Below the pieces are notes generated by a model that saw only the letters and a list, made by a program, of their open reading frames with translations, was not told the DNA's origin and did no database searches. Below are positions 29,055 to 38,480 of a stretch of 64,000 nucleotides of DNA, in pieces. Within the stretch, counting starts at the first letter, position 1. The number at the start of each line of letters is the position of its first letter. The DNA comes from Prorocentrum cordatum (Eukaryota; Sar; Dinophyceae; Prorocentrales; Prorocentraceae). The stretch lies in NCBI GenBank assembly GCA_963575745.1, contig CAUYUJ010017852.1, positions 50,001 to 114,000 on the forward strand, in the 5' to 3' direction. The position numbers and the translations under genes are program-made.

Positions 29055-29560
29055 TCTTGCAGGTCCTTTGGGGCCATCTTGGGCCGTCTTGGGGCTCTCT
29101 TTGGTTGTCTAGGGACTCTCGGCTGTCTGGTGCCTAGGGGCCGTCTTGAGAAGCCGAAAGGCTTTCTAAGGCCGTCTTTGGTCCCGCGGGAGGCCCTCGT
29201 GGGCCGTCTTGGACCTTGGATGCCCCTTGGTTCTCGTGGGGTCCTCTTGGGCCATCTTTGGACCCTCGTGCTGGCCTGCTGGGCCGTCTTGGTGCCATCG
29301 TGGGCTTCTTGGCCGTCTTGAGCTGACGGAAGCCCGAAAAGGCGAGACTGCGAACAAATCGCTCACAATCCCAAGAGAAACAAACCAGCAAGCTCGGCCC
29401 CTGCGGGCCCTACGGAAGTCCCCCTTTTGGGCCCTCCTAGAAGGCATCTGGGCTGTCTTGAGGCCATATTCCGCTGCCTTTGGGACATCTCGGCTTGTTT
29501 CCGAGGCATTCTGGGCCATCTTGATTACCTTCGTTGCCTGGCACTCTTTGGAAGCTCGGA
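29055..29560 (+). repeat. CTTGG-type repeat block
   Basis: TCTTGGGGCC words with the spacer GAAGCCCGAAAAGGCGAGAC at about 29330-29350, followed by AATCCCAAGAGAAACAAACC. Confidence 0.8.
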
Positions 29561-30111
29561 TCGAGGCCACATGATTCTTCTACGCGGGATTGTGGCCTCG
29601 GGACCTGGGAGCAGCGGGTATACATGCAGCTGTCTGGTGGTTCAGGGGGGGAGTCCCTCAGCAGCAGAGTGCAAAACCCGTCCGACGCCGCACCTGGCCT
29701 GCAAGACGACCGCGCCGCGCAGGCACGGTGGCGCATCGTTGTTGCACTCGCCAGTGTGCAGGTGCATGGCCGGCACCGCCGCCGCTCTGGCTCGAGACGC
29801 CCTTCCCCGCCGCCCCGTGCCAGCTCCTGCCCCCGGGCGGCTCCCCCTCCGCCGCGCGCTTTTGATCCCCACTCTGCACGCAAGAAATGGGTACTGAAAG
29901 AATGGGAACAATGCCCAACAGCGGATCTTGTTCATTTTGAACAGGGCTCGCTGTCCACGCCGCCGCGGCCAGTGTCCATTCGAGACAGAAGGCCGCCTGC
30001 CCAACAGCGGCTGCTGTTGGCTTGGGACAACATTTGTTGTTGGGCATAGTGTCCATTCTTTCCGTACCCATTTCGGGCGTCCAAACCCACCCGCGCCTCT
30101 CCCGAGCGGCC
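29561..30111. other. Region upstream of the WWE-domain gene
   Basis: No spliced-leader acceptor can be chosen by eye, and no repeat with another copy is evident. GGGAACAATGCCCAACAGCGG (29907) and the inverted CAACATTTGTTGTTGGGCATAG (30028) are reminiscent of a ~150-bp inverted-repeat insertion with outer arms AATGGGTACTGAAAGAATGG / CCATTCTTTCCGTACCCATT (about 29886 to 30072). The 5' leader of the gene probably lies here. Confidence 0.45.
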
Positions 30112-31302
30112 ATGTCCCGCGACCGCCGCGCGCTGCGCAGGTTCCCGGGCCGGAAGCGCGTGGGGCGGCGCCGCGGCGGCCGCGCAGCGGGGGGGCCTCC
30201 CGGCAGCGCCCAGCAGGCGCCGGCGGAGGCGGAGCCCAAGGCTCGGGGATGGACAGACCTCCTGCCCTGACACGTCGATTAAGGAATTGGCCGTGTTCGG
30301 TGCGCGAGAGGGCGTCGCGGCCGTCATTCCTGCGGGTCCAGGTCCGCCAGTTTCGGTCCCAGGCCCTTTTCTCTAAAGGGTGGTTTACTGAAGGGAGGTT
30401 TATCCACCGCCGACAGGCGGCCCTGGCGCTGGCCTCGTGGCAGCTGGGGAGCGTGGAGGCGCTGCGGGAGGCCATGCGGTGCGACGGCGAGCAGCTCCGT
30501 GCCGGCTTCGCCCGCGACAGGCGCACGCGGGTGCGGGCAGTGCAGGCCCTGTTCGCTGCTATGCGTGCGGAGGCCTTCGGCGGTGTCAAGAGGCTGGTGT
30601 GGGCCTTTCTGGACGAGCCCCGGGTCTGGCAGTTCCTCGCGGATGCGGGCTGGACGAGTTGCGACGACGCCGTCCAGGACGCGCTGAACGACGCCGAAAA
30701 GAGGGGCCTTGGGCAGGTGGAGATCTCCACCTCGGTCTGGACCCACCAGTATTGCCTCGAGGACATGTCCCAGACAAACGTCCAGACTGGCAGGTGCCGC
30801 CTGCTGCGCCGCGTCAGCCCGTGGGCGCCCGTGCTGTCGGTGTCCCGGTGGCAGTACTCCACGCGGTTCGGCTGGAGCGACTGCGACCTGGAGATGCATG
30901 GCTTGTTGGCGGAGGCTCTCGCCGAGGCAGGACTCGTTTCGATTCCTCCGATTGGATTCGATTCGACTTCGAGGGCTTCCGATTCCGACTCGATTCGATT
31001 TAGGATTCCGATTTGGGTTCCGATTTGTCATTGGAGGCGTACTAGCCTCTCGATGTCCGCCGATCCGGCTTTTTCCGACTCGGTTGCCGATTTCCGCCGA
31101 TCCGATCCATTTCGATCGCCGATCCGATTCGATTCGGGGCTCTCCTGCCGAGGCGGAAGCGCTGGGCGAAGCGGTCGTGCGTCGCACAGTTCGCGGCGCA
31201 GAGTACGACTTCGACTTGCAGGCCCTCACGCAGGCCAATGTACACACCGGGCGCGTGCGGGCGCTCCGGTATGGTCCTCCAGTGGTCGGCAGTGGCCCGT
31301 GA
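30112..31302 (+). CDS. Tandem WWE-domain protein, three exons
   Basis: Model: exon 1 30112-30240, exon 2 30417-30926, exon 3 31153-31302, giving 262 residues with no stop. Both joins fall between codons. WWE domain 1 (about residues 113-175) reads VWQFLADAGW ... YCLEDMSQTNVQTGRCRLLR; WWE domain 2 (about 187-253) reads RWQYSTRFGW ... YDFDLQALTQANVHTG, with the diagnostic Trp, the (M/L)-x-Q-x-N-x-x-T-G signature and the closing Arg-rich strand in both. Domain 2 is only complete when 30927-31152 is removed. Residues 1-43 are Arg/Gly/Pro-rich and basic; 44-112 look helical and are unrecognised. WWE domains occur in ubiquitin ligases and ADP-ribosyltransferase proteins and can bind ADP-ribose chains; whether this one does is inference. 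No enzymatic domain is present, so it is probably an adaptor. The exon 1 start (first ATG in the open frame) is less certain than the rest. Confidence 0.75.
30241..30416 (+). other. Intron 1 of the WWE gene, GC-AG
   Basis: Starts GCTCGGGGATGG after CCCAAG and ends CCACCGCCGACAG before GCGGCC: 176 nt, GC-AG borders, phase 0. The 5' flank AAG^GC and 3' flank CAG^GC repeat each other, as dinoflagellate introns often do. No copy elsewhere in the window was recognised. Confidence 0.6.
30927..31152 (+). mobile_element. Intron 2 of the WWE gene: introner-like element, copy 1
   Basis: 226 nt, GC-AG borders, phase 0. GCCGAG^GC stands at both borders (30921-30928 and 31147-31154), consistent with a duplicated insertion site that now supplies the splice junctions. 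It begins GCAGGACTCGTTTCGATTCC and is built of GATTCGATTCGACTTC- and GATCCGATTC-like words. Other members of the family: 63403-63632, 35202-35436 (near full length), 34570-34612, 34967-35045 and 48486-48537 (partial). GCAGG at the left end and CCTGC near the right end are inverted. Confidence 0.75.
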
Positions 31303-31832
31303 GCGGTCAGGCGTGAGGCAGTGCATCTCTATGAAGTGCTGAGGCTGCGCTCGGGGGCGATGCGAGAGCGCAGCCCAGAGGACGAGAGGAAGGACTAGAC
31401 GGATGGGAGAATCGCGCTTACATCGCCATCAGTATTGTCGTCCCGCGAGCCCCAATGGTCGGTAGAAATTGCTTCGAGGTGTACAGGTTGTACAGATGCT
31501 GGGCAATAGTGTACAGATTCCAGCTCGAAGTGGCCGCGCGAGGACGAGCTGAGCGTTCGCACTCTCGGCATCAAAACAAGCATAATCCAGGAGCCTGCGG
31601 CAGACTGTACTTGCGTGCTTGCGCAGCACTCTTTGTCTTGACCTTTGGAGAACCACCCAGAAGGCTGTAGCATGTGGCAGCTCGTCTTGTCCCCCGAACT
31701 CCAGAGGGGCAGCAGCGTGCGTCGCGCTGTTCCGCAGGCCCGATGGTGTGGTTGTCCTTCTCGGGGCCCAGACTGCCGTGGCACGCAGCACCTGCCTTTC
31801 ACAGTTCACAGATGGACGTGACGCGTAGCAAT
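31303..31832. other. Unassigned region 3' of the WWE gene
   Basis: Contains the 3' end of the transcript on the plus strand. On the minus strand a 135-codon frame (31395-31802) is open; composition is mixed but no family is recognised. Confidence 0.3.
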
Positions 31833-32020
31833 CCTCCTACTCCTTCTCCTCCTCTTGCTCCTCCTCCTCCTCCTCCCTCCTCTCCTCCTCCTCCTCCTCC
31901 TCCTCCTCCTCCTCCTCCTCCTCCTCCCCCTCCTCCCCCTCCTCCTCCTCCTCCTCCTCCGCCTCCTCCTCCTCCTCCTCCTCCTCCTCCACCTCCTCCT
32001 TTTCTCCCTCCTCCTCTTCG
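31833..32020 (+). repeat. (TCC)n microsatellite
   Basis: Almost pure TCC for ~160 nt with CCCTCC interruptions. Confidence 0.95.
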
Positions 32021-32051
32021 TTCCCCAGATCACAGAGGGGCGTAACGCGTA

Positions 32052-32238
32052 CCCATCGGTCATTGAAAGTAGGTCCTTGTTTTTGGATTCCCATATTCTA
32101 ATCTACGTTAAGCGCCTTCCTACTTCAAGGCTCGAGTGGCTTCACCTTTTCCCTTCTCCCAAGGGGGCGGGCGGACACCCACTTTACTTTCAACGCCTGC
32201 CTTCTGCATGGTTCTACCTACTTCTTCCGACCGATGGG
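32052..32238. mobile_element. Family D inverted-repeat element, copy 3 (best preserved)
   Basis: Starts CCCATCGGTCATTGAAAGTAG and ends CTACTTCTTCCGACCGATGGG; outer 10 bp and inner AAGTAG are inverted repeats. 187 bp. Confidence 0.8.
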
Positions 32239-32656
32239 TGACAGTTCGTTTTCCCCAGCAGGGAGCGCCCTAACATGTGACATTCGGTTAGCCATGGCCT
32301 GGAGTGCCGCAGCATGCGACGTCGGGGGCGCTTTGCCTCCTGCGGCCTGCTGGAGGGCTCCTGGGGAGCATCTTCTGGCTTCTTCGGAGCCTGCTCGGGG
32401 GTCTTGCTGGCAGTCTTGGACGGTCTTGCGGCCGTCTGTTGTGCTGCTCTGCGAGCCGTTCTGGAGGTTCCTGGAGGCCTCCAGCGGCCGTCCCGGGGCA
32501 GTCTCGGGCTCGCCCCGAGGCCGGTTCCGGAGGGTGATGGTTTTTGTTGCATTGTTTTGCCGATCGGCCCGGGTCTTCGCACCCCCTCCTCCCCCACCCC
32601 CCCATGGAATTCGGGCGCGGAAAAGAGGGGGGCCTCAAACCACGACAGCCAACATC
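32239..32656. other. Unassigned, with a partial family B copy (32533-32612)
   Basis: 32533-32612 matches only the left end of family B (TTGTTTTGCCGATCGGCCCG, C-run, CCATGGA). 32340-32530 is GC-rich with weak CTTGG-like words. No gene. Confidence 0.45.
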
Positions 32657-33025
32657 ATGCAGTGGCAGCCGCGCCGTCACAACAATGTAGCCGACCACAT
32701 TGCAAACCACGTCCTCGAGAGCAAGATCTCGTGGTCCTGGCAGGAGGTTTCGTCCGTCCAGAGCAACCCATCGCGTCTGACGTTCTGCTGCGACGGCGGG
32801 CTCTCGTCTGGCATCGGAGCCTCTGCGTACGTTCTCCTGGGTATGAATGACGAGAGCGGCGCCCTAATGGCTACCGGGGGCGCATACTTCCAAAGCTGCA
32901 AGAGCACCTTCGAGGCCGAGGTCGTCGCCTTGGACACGGGTCTGAGAGCTCTTCTGAACGCCTTCTCTTCCTCCTCTGCCGGCCCTCTCGTCCCCTCCCC
33001 TCGTGGTTCCAACAGTTTTACATAG
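32657..33025 (+). pseudogene. RNase H-domain fragment of a non-LTR retroelement
   Basis: From ATG 32657 the frame reads PRRHNNVADHIANHVL, then LTFCCDGGLSSGIGASAYVL and STFEAEVVALDTGLRALL, stopping at 33023-33025. The DGG strand start and the Glu in AEVVALD sit where the first two acidic residues of RNase H lie, and PRxxNxxADHxxN is a common C-terminal retroelement motif. The later acidic residues are missing, so it is a truncated fragment. It lies between repeat copies, and no reverse transcriptase is adjacent. Confidence 0.5.
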
Positions 33026-33108
33026 CACACAGCGCCGCCAATCTGTCTCCGGAGAGGTATAGCACAGGCAGTCCATGGACTCGAGCCGGAGAAAGAAAGA
33101 AAGAAAAG

Positions 33109-33285
33109 AAGGGGGTGATGACTAGGGGGGGGGATTCCATGGCGCGGGCCATGATTTTTCCCCAGATTTCACGGCGCCTCTTCTTGTTTCATTGCGTCCC
33201 AGGCCCCCCCGCTGGGCCGCGCACGTGCCGCCGGTCATGATTTGCACCCCCCCCTCTTGGACACCCCCCTCTTGGCTGCTCCCGA
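33109..33285. mobile_element. Family H dispersed repeat, copy 2
   Basis: GGGGGTGATGACTAGGGGGG, GGGCCATGATTTTTCCCC, CACGTGCCGCCGGTCATGAT and ACACCCCCCTCTTGGCTGCT match copy 1. A family B copy begins within 1-2 bases of its right end. Confidence 0.75.
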
Positions 33286-33490
33286 GATCGGCGCAGGTCC
33301 TCGCACCCCCTCTTCCCCACCCCCCCATGGAGTAGATCTTGGTTGTTTCGGGCGCCTGCTTCGGGCAGGTGGAGCCTCCCCACAAGGGACGCACTGCTGC
33401 AAACAGTCGCGCTGGGCAGAGGTCCGGAGCCGGACCCGCTTTTCTTCCGCCCGATGTCGAGACGTTGGATAAGAAAACGCTTACGAGAGT
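33286..33490. mobile_element. Family B dispersed repeat, copy 3 (left end missing)
   Basis: Begins inside the unit at GATCGGCGCAGGTCCTCGCA; ends GTCGAGACGTTGGATAAGAA AACGCTTACG. The missing left ~25 bp is replaced by family H. Confidence 0.75.
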
Positions 33491-34170
33491 TGATGCCGTT
33501 TGCTCCTTGCGTCGCTTCGGGTCCTCTTGGGATGAATCGCGGCGTCATCTTGGGGGTCCGCGCGGCCTCTTGGCACGAGAGAGGGTAACAGACTGAATAC
33601 GTAGCAATACTTGACTCATTATTTGCGTCTGTGTGTGCGTGCGTGCGTGTGCGTGTGCGTGTGCGTGTGCGGGTGCGGGCGTGGGTGTGGGTGTGTGTGT
33701 GTGCGTGTGAGTGAAGCTTCTGAGGGTCTCCTCGAAGGCCTCTTCGGAGCCTCCTGTGCCTTCTTGGCCGTGTCTGCTTGGTCGCCTCCTAGGGCACCTT
33801 GGGCCCCTCTTGCAGTTTTCTCGGGGTCTGCTGGGCCACTCATGAGGCCATGTTAGGCCATATTTGCAGACCCTCCCCCGCAAACCCCTCTGAGCCGCGG
33901 TCGCCTGTGTAAAAACGCGTCGCGCGGTGACCTCGAGAACCTCGCGAACCTTTGCCTCCGGTAGGCGCCCCACGCGAGACGGACGTGGCTTGGCGACTCG
34001 AGGGCCCCACCCCCGTCGCCACGCCGAGGCGCAGTTCGAGGGGTTGGACAGCATGAGACGTAGGAGGGGGTCCACGGAGCGGATACCGTGGAAGCACACA
34101 CACACACACACACACGCACATATATATATGTATATATATATATATAACATGTGTATATACGTATGCACGG
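33491..34170. other. Microsatellites (GT)n, (CA)n, (TA)n and unassigned sequence
   Basis: 33630-33715 is GTGTGCGTGTGC-type, 34097-34125 CACACA and 34126-34165 TATATATG. 33716-34090 is unassigned, with some CTTGG-like words. Confidence 0.7.
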
Positions 34171-34325
34171 GAACAAAAAGCGGCATGAACACAAAAACTC
34201 GGAGGTCCGCGCGGATTCCTCGGATCGGCGCTCGGCCCCCCCTTGGCGCCGCTTCCGGAGGGGATTCCAGGCCAGATCCCAGGAATTTGCGCAGAACGCC
34301 AACGGTTTTTGTGGTGTTCTTTTTG
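34171..34325. mobile_element. Family W palindromic element, copy 2
   Basis: Left AACAAAAAGCGGCATGAACA and CTCGGAGGTCCGCGCGGATT; right AATTTGCGCAGAACGCCAAC and GGTTTTTGTGGTGTTCTTTTT. Long imperfect inverted arms. Related copies at 35790-35970 and 54691-54853 and a half copy at 4530-4620. Confidence 0.65.
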
Positions 34326-34380
34326 ATATACATTATACATTACACACCCCGATGTACAAATACCACCAAATGTACATTAT

Positions 34381-34980
34381 ACACACCCCGATGCCGATGC
34401 CCCCCACACTTCTCCCAGGGTGCGTCCTGACCGGGGCCCAGCCGCGGCGACGAAGGACGTGTGCAACAGTGCGGGCGACGCGACAGCTCCTCTTCTGGGC
34501 GCGCTCGCTTGCGCGAGCGCGCCCAACACTGGGCGCGCCGCCACTCGGCGCGCGCCCGCGCGCGGACTCGTAGGGCTCGCTTCGACCCCCCCGATTCGAT
34601 TCGATCTCGCCGGGGTTGGCGGGGTGGCGGGTTGGCTGGGGTTGTTGCGGGGTGGCTGGTTGGGCTGGTTGAGCCGGTTGAGTTGTTTGGGTGGCTGGTT
34701 GGTTGGAATGGCTGGTTGGGCTGGCTAGGGCAATTGGTTTCTATTCTACACACCCCGATGTCGATGCTCCCCACACTTCTCCCAGGCTGCGTTCTGACCG
34801 GGGCCTTGCCGCGGCGACGAAGGACGTGTGCAGCAATGCGGGCGACGCGACAGCTCCTCTTCTGAGAGTCCAGTCGGGACGGCGGGCTTCGCAGGAGCGC
34901 TCGCTTGCGCGAGCGCGCCCAACGGTGGGCGCGCCGCCACTCAGCGCGCCGCCCGCGCGCGGACTCGTAGGGCTCGTTTC
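34381..34980 (+). repeat. ~200-bp segmental duplication around introner fragments
   Basis: ACACACCCCGATG through GGACTCGTAGGGCTCG occurs at 34381-34580 and 34748-34977 (offset ~367-395 bp). Copy 2 has an extra ~33 nt (GAGAGTCCAGTCGGGACGGC...). Each copy ends in an introner fragment (GTAGGGCTCG(C/T)TTCGA at 34570 and 34967). 34605-34735 is GTTGG/GGCTGG-rich. Confidence 0.7.
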
Positions 34981-35045
34981 GACTCCCCCGATTCGACTCG
35001 ATCTCGATGGTTTCCGATTCCGATGCGATTCGACTTCGGATTCCT

Positions 35046-35201
35046 TACCAGCCTCGAACGTACCCCTATCCCTAAGATTGACACGCCAAAAGGCGATGGT
35101 AATCTTAGGGATTCGCCCTCAACAATTAAGGGAATCCCTAAGATTGGTATCGTGATGAGGAGGTGCCCAGCATAGGGATAGGGATATGTTCCAGGCTGGT
35201 A
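35046..35201. mobile_element. 156-bp inverted-repeat element between introner copies
   Basis: TACCAGCCTCGAACGTACCC CTATCCCTA on the left pairs with TAGGGATAGGGATATG TTCCAGGCTGGTA on the right (~30 bp). Inside, ATCCCTAAGATTG and AATCTTAGGGATTC form further palindromes. Confidence 0.75.
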
Positions 35202-35436
35202 GTAGGGCTTGTTTCGATTCCCCCGATTCCATTCGATCTCGATGGCTTCCGAGTCCGATGCCGATTTCGATTTCGATTCGACTTCGGGTTCCGATCTGTA
35301 CGCCGATTCTCTTCAGTGGAGGCCTGCTGGCCTTTCCGATTCCTGCCGACTCGACTTCCCCCGACTCGGCTGCCGAGGTCGGCCGATCCGACTCGTTTTG
35401 ATCGCCGATCCGACTCGTCGATGTCGGGCGCTCCTG
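35202..35436 (+). mobile_element. Introner-like element, copy 3
   Basis: Begins GTAGGGCTTGTTTCGATTCC and ends near GTCGGGCGCTCCTG; about 235 bp, the same length class as the copies at 30927 and 63403, with shared GATCTCGATGGCTTCCGA and ATCCGACTCGTTTTGATCGC. No exon sequence is recognised on either side. Confidence 0.6.
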
Positions 35437-35600
35437 GACTCGGCGCCGCGCGCGCCAGGGCGCGGCGTGCGAGCAGCCAGGCGGCGGACGGCGCGCCGGC
35501 TGCCGCAGGCCACGGGGGGGGGGACGCCCTCTGCTCGTCCGCGGGGGCCACCGGGCATCACCCAGACGTGCACATTGTTCGTCGGAGAGGCCAGCGCCTA

Positions 35601-35782
35601 AATACAGTCAACGCGCATAGTAAGGACTCGCGCCTCTTCTAGGGTACCCTTGTGTCCTTGCCTCTGCGGCCCGTCCTTTGCTGTTTCCCCTGGCCAGCCT
35701 CTCAGGCCGCCGCCCAACAAATCCCAACCTCGGCCTCCAAGGGTCTCGCGTCCTTACCACCCGTCCTTACTATACGTTTTCA
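35601..35782. mobile_element. Family I dispersed repeat, copy 2
   Basis: Matches 701-874 nearly end to end: ACAGTCAACGCGCATAGTAA, GGGTACCCTTGTGTCCTTGC, CCGTCCTTACTATACGTTTT. Confidence 0.75.
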
Positions 35783-35789
35783 CAGTAGG

Positions 35790-35970
35790 TGAACGAACAA
35801 TGACATAAACATAGTAAGAGTTCCGAGGTCCGCGCGGACTTCTCGGATCCGCGCTGGGCCCCCCTGGCGGCGCCTCCGGCGCCCCCTCTGGCGCGCTCCG
35901 TGCGCCAGGGAAGGGGGGTCCAGCGCAGATCTCAGAAATCCTCTCGGAGCGCCAACAGTGTATGTTTATG
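35790..35970. mobile_element. Family W palindromic element, copy 3
   Basis: Left GAACGAACAATGACATAAAC, CCGAGGTCCGCGCGGACTTC; right GAGCGCCAACAGTGTATGTT TATG. The centre GGCGGCGCCTCCGGCGCC is itself palindromic. Confidence 0.65.
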
Positions 35971-35980
35971 CCGTTTGGTG

Positions 35981-36056
35981 TTGTTCTTCTTCTTCTTCTT
36001 CTTCTTCTTCTTCTTCTTCTTCTTCTTCTTCTTCTTCTTCTTCTTCTTCTTCTTTT
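35981..36056 (+). repeat. (CTT)n microsatellite
   Basis: About 25 uninterrupted TTC triplets. Confidence 0.97.
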
Positions 36057-36078
36057 AAAGAAGCACTAATCGTCTTTG

Positions 36079-36307
36079 ATATGTTTCTTATTCATTGTTT
36101 TGCCGATCGGTGCGGGCCCTCGCACCCCCCCCCGCCCCCCCCCATGAAGTAGATCTTGCCTGCCATGGGCGCCTGTTTCGAGCAAGTGGGGTCTCCCCCG
36201 AAGGACACACTGCTGCAATCAGTCGCGTTAAGCAGAGGTCCGGAGCCAGACCCCCCCCCTCTACCCCCCCCGCCCAATGGCGAAACGCCGAATAAGAACG
36301 CGTTAAC
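36079..36307. mobile_element. Family B dispersed repeat, copy 4
   Basis: TATGTTTCTTATTCATTGTT TTGCCGATCGGTGCGGGCC, C-run, and the ending CGAAACGCCGAATAAGAACG CG. Confidence 0.75.
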
Positions 36308-37052
36308 CTTGGAGCGCCTTGGATCATGTGCATTGCTGGGGGACAAGAACACGCAGGATACCAAACAACGCACGGGGAGTGTGCGCCCGATGCATGCGCC
36401 AGAGCGATGGCAAGTTCAACGATGTGGCCCTGGCCGGGGGGGCAGCGCGAGGGAGGGCTTGCTCAGGGGTGGACGCATCGAGCCCACACCGCCCACCAAA
36501 CGACGATGGGGGCCCGCTGGCCCACGCCACCTAGGAGCGTGTGGGTTCGCCATCGGGAGCCCATCACCGATCTATTGGCGACGCATCGCCGATTCCAGCT
36601 CGACGTTTCCCCCTGAGCCGGTCCACCCCTGGCGCTCCCCCTCGTTTGAAAGACGGGGCCTCAAGGTATCGGCAGGGGCTTGCAGGCCGAGCCCGCGTTG
36701 GTCAAGGCAGCCGCGCTCCGGGGCCCCAGGTCTCAGGGCTCCGTCTCTCAGCTGCCGTGCGTGCACGTTGGTTGTTGCCCGCGGTGTCCTTGGCCCCATG
36801 GGTGCCCCGAGTGCTCTACGGGAAGGTCCCTGCGGCATCCCAGGGCACCCTCCACGAGGCCCAGAGTGCCGCGGCACTTCCAAACCAGCACGAGAACTTG
36901 GGGACACGTTGGGCCAGAGACACCGGCGGCACCCCCCGAACACGGCAAGGCCACCCGCTTCGCTGTCGTCTCCGTTCGGCAGTGTCAGGTTCCGAAGCGC
37001 CGCGCCGCACTTCTGCCCATCGGTTCGGTGCTCTAGCGAGCACCTGGGGCTT
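36308..37052. other. Unassigned GC-rich region
   Basis: Several overlapping frames in both directions, including a 389-codon plus frame (36156-37325) that begins in family B and ends past family E, which argues against a gene. Nothing recognised. Confidence 0.3.
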
Positions 37053-37178
37053 GGCATCGCTCGGACGTGTGCGTTTTTTCCTCGGCGAGGGCGATCGAGG
37101 AGCATCCTGGGACACCTTGCGAAACAACATGCACGCACGAAGCCGAACATGCACGGGAATGAACGTCCGAGCGACGGC
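37053..37178. mobile_element. Family E 126-bp element, copy 3
   Basis: GGCATCGCTCGGACGTGTGC at the left, AACGTCCGAGCGACGGC at the right; exactly 126 bp. Confidence 0.85.
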
Positions 37179-38107
37179 GAGGGGGAGGCGGGCCCAGGAA
37201 GAACAGCAGGGGCGGTCGGGTGGGGGTGCGGGCAAGACTTGTGTCCACATCCACTGAAGCTTGGAGTTTCGGGCTCCCTTCCCCAGAACCCCGAGGAGCA
37301 CGGGATCTGGATCAGAGTCTGGTAAAGGCTCGATGTTTGTCCATGTCCAGTGCGCCTCGGCCTTGCGGCGCCATTCCCAAGAAAGCCCTAGACGCATTGT
37401 ATATGGATATACATATTGCCCGCGGGGGGAGGGGGGCGGAGGTTGGATTTACAGTGGAGACCCAAGCCAAGAAGCACCCTGCTTGCCTCCAGGGTGCCCT
37501 GGGTTTCTTCGGCTTCGATGGTTTTCATATGGGAAGCGTGACGTTCCCGCACCAAACATATATGGGCGTCCTGGGGTCTCAGGGTTGGGTTTCTCGTAGA
37601 AGGTTTCTTGTGGTCGAGCCCCTGCTGTATCCAGTGCGCCTCGGCCTTGCGGTGCCGCTTCCAAGAAAGCCCAAGAAACATTATGTGGATATGAATACGG
37701 AGATGGGACGCATGGACGCACGGAGCAGGAGGGAGACCGTGGACCGAGGCGTCGCCTGGGGGGCCTGTGAGGGCCTCACGGGGGCCTCTTGAGGCCTTCC
37801 CGCTCCCCTCCCTGCATGGTGGCACAATTCGCTGTGACCGCATCCCCGTTTCGGCTCGATCCACTCGTCAACGCAGGCGTCCCCTGCCTAGCCGCCGACG
37901 CAAAACGTTTCGACCCGCTTCTCCCGACCTGCGCGTATTTGGGCCCCTTTCAGACAGGTGCGAATTGTTGCCTTAAATTTGACTCCTGGGGAGGAGCGGG
38001 TGCGGCGAGCTGCCGTCCAGGGTAAAGGACCTGGACCGCCGCCGGGGAGACCGCCTCGCCAAGTGATGCGGCTCGCTGAGACAGCAGCGCGTGCCCATCC
38101 GAGGCCC
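37179..38107. repeat. ~280-bp imperfect duplication and unassigned flanks
   Basis: CAGTGCGCCTCGGCCTTGCG GxGCC..TTCCCAAGAAAGCCC occurs at 37349-37390 and 37630-37670, with (T/A)TGGATATxxATA about 20-30 nt after each. 37766-38107 has no recognisable feature. Confidence 0.5.
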
Positions 38108-38180
38108 GAAAACCATCACGTCACTAATTTTGGGCCCCAGGGCCCATGGAGGCCCCAGGGGCCCCAGATTAGTGAAGTGA
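38108..38180. repeat. Inverted repeat, potential hairpin
   Basis: CATCACGTCACTAATTTTGG GCCCC and GGGGCCCCAGATTAGTGAAG TGATG pair over ~24 bp around a short GGCCCATGGAGGCC loop. Confidence 0.7.
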
Positions 38181-38480
38181 TGTTTGCTCCCACGTAAGGA
38201 CCACGAAATTCATCACTTCACGATACCGAACCCAGGACGAAAGTCAGGGGTCGAATGGCTGCCGTGATGCAACACAGGTCTCGCAGCCCAGTGTAAGGAA
38301 ACTCTCGCACCTGCCTATTGGGCCAGCTGGGGGGCCCCTTCTTCCGCACGGGGCGCGCGGAGCGCGGCCACGCGCGGACCCGAGGCCGGCCGCCCTCCGC
38401 GCCGCTGGGGCCCGCGGGGAGGCCTTCGGCGGCCCCCCGCGCGGCGAGGCCGCGCCCTGCCTCCGCGCGGCCTCCCGTGA

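Noticed and set aside
29928-31316. A single 462-codon gene in one frame
   Set aside because: The last third is translated introner repeat (Ser/Asp/Arg from GATTCGATT words) and the second WWE domain is lost; the three-exon model restores it.
36156-37325. 389-codon gene
   Set aside because: The frame starts inside a family B repeat and crosses a family E element; composition is GC-driven.
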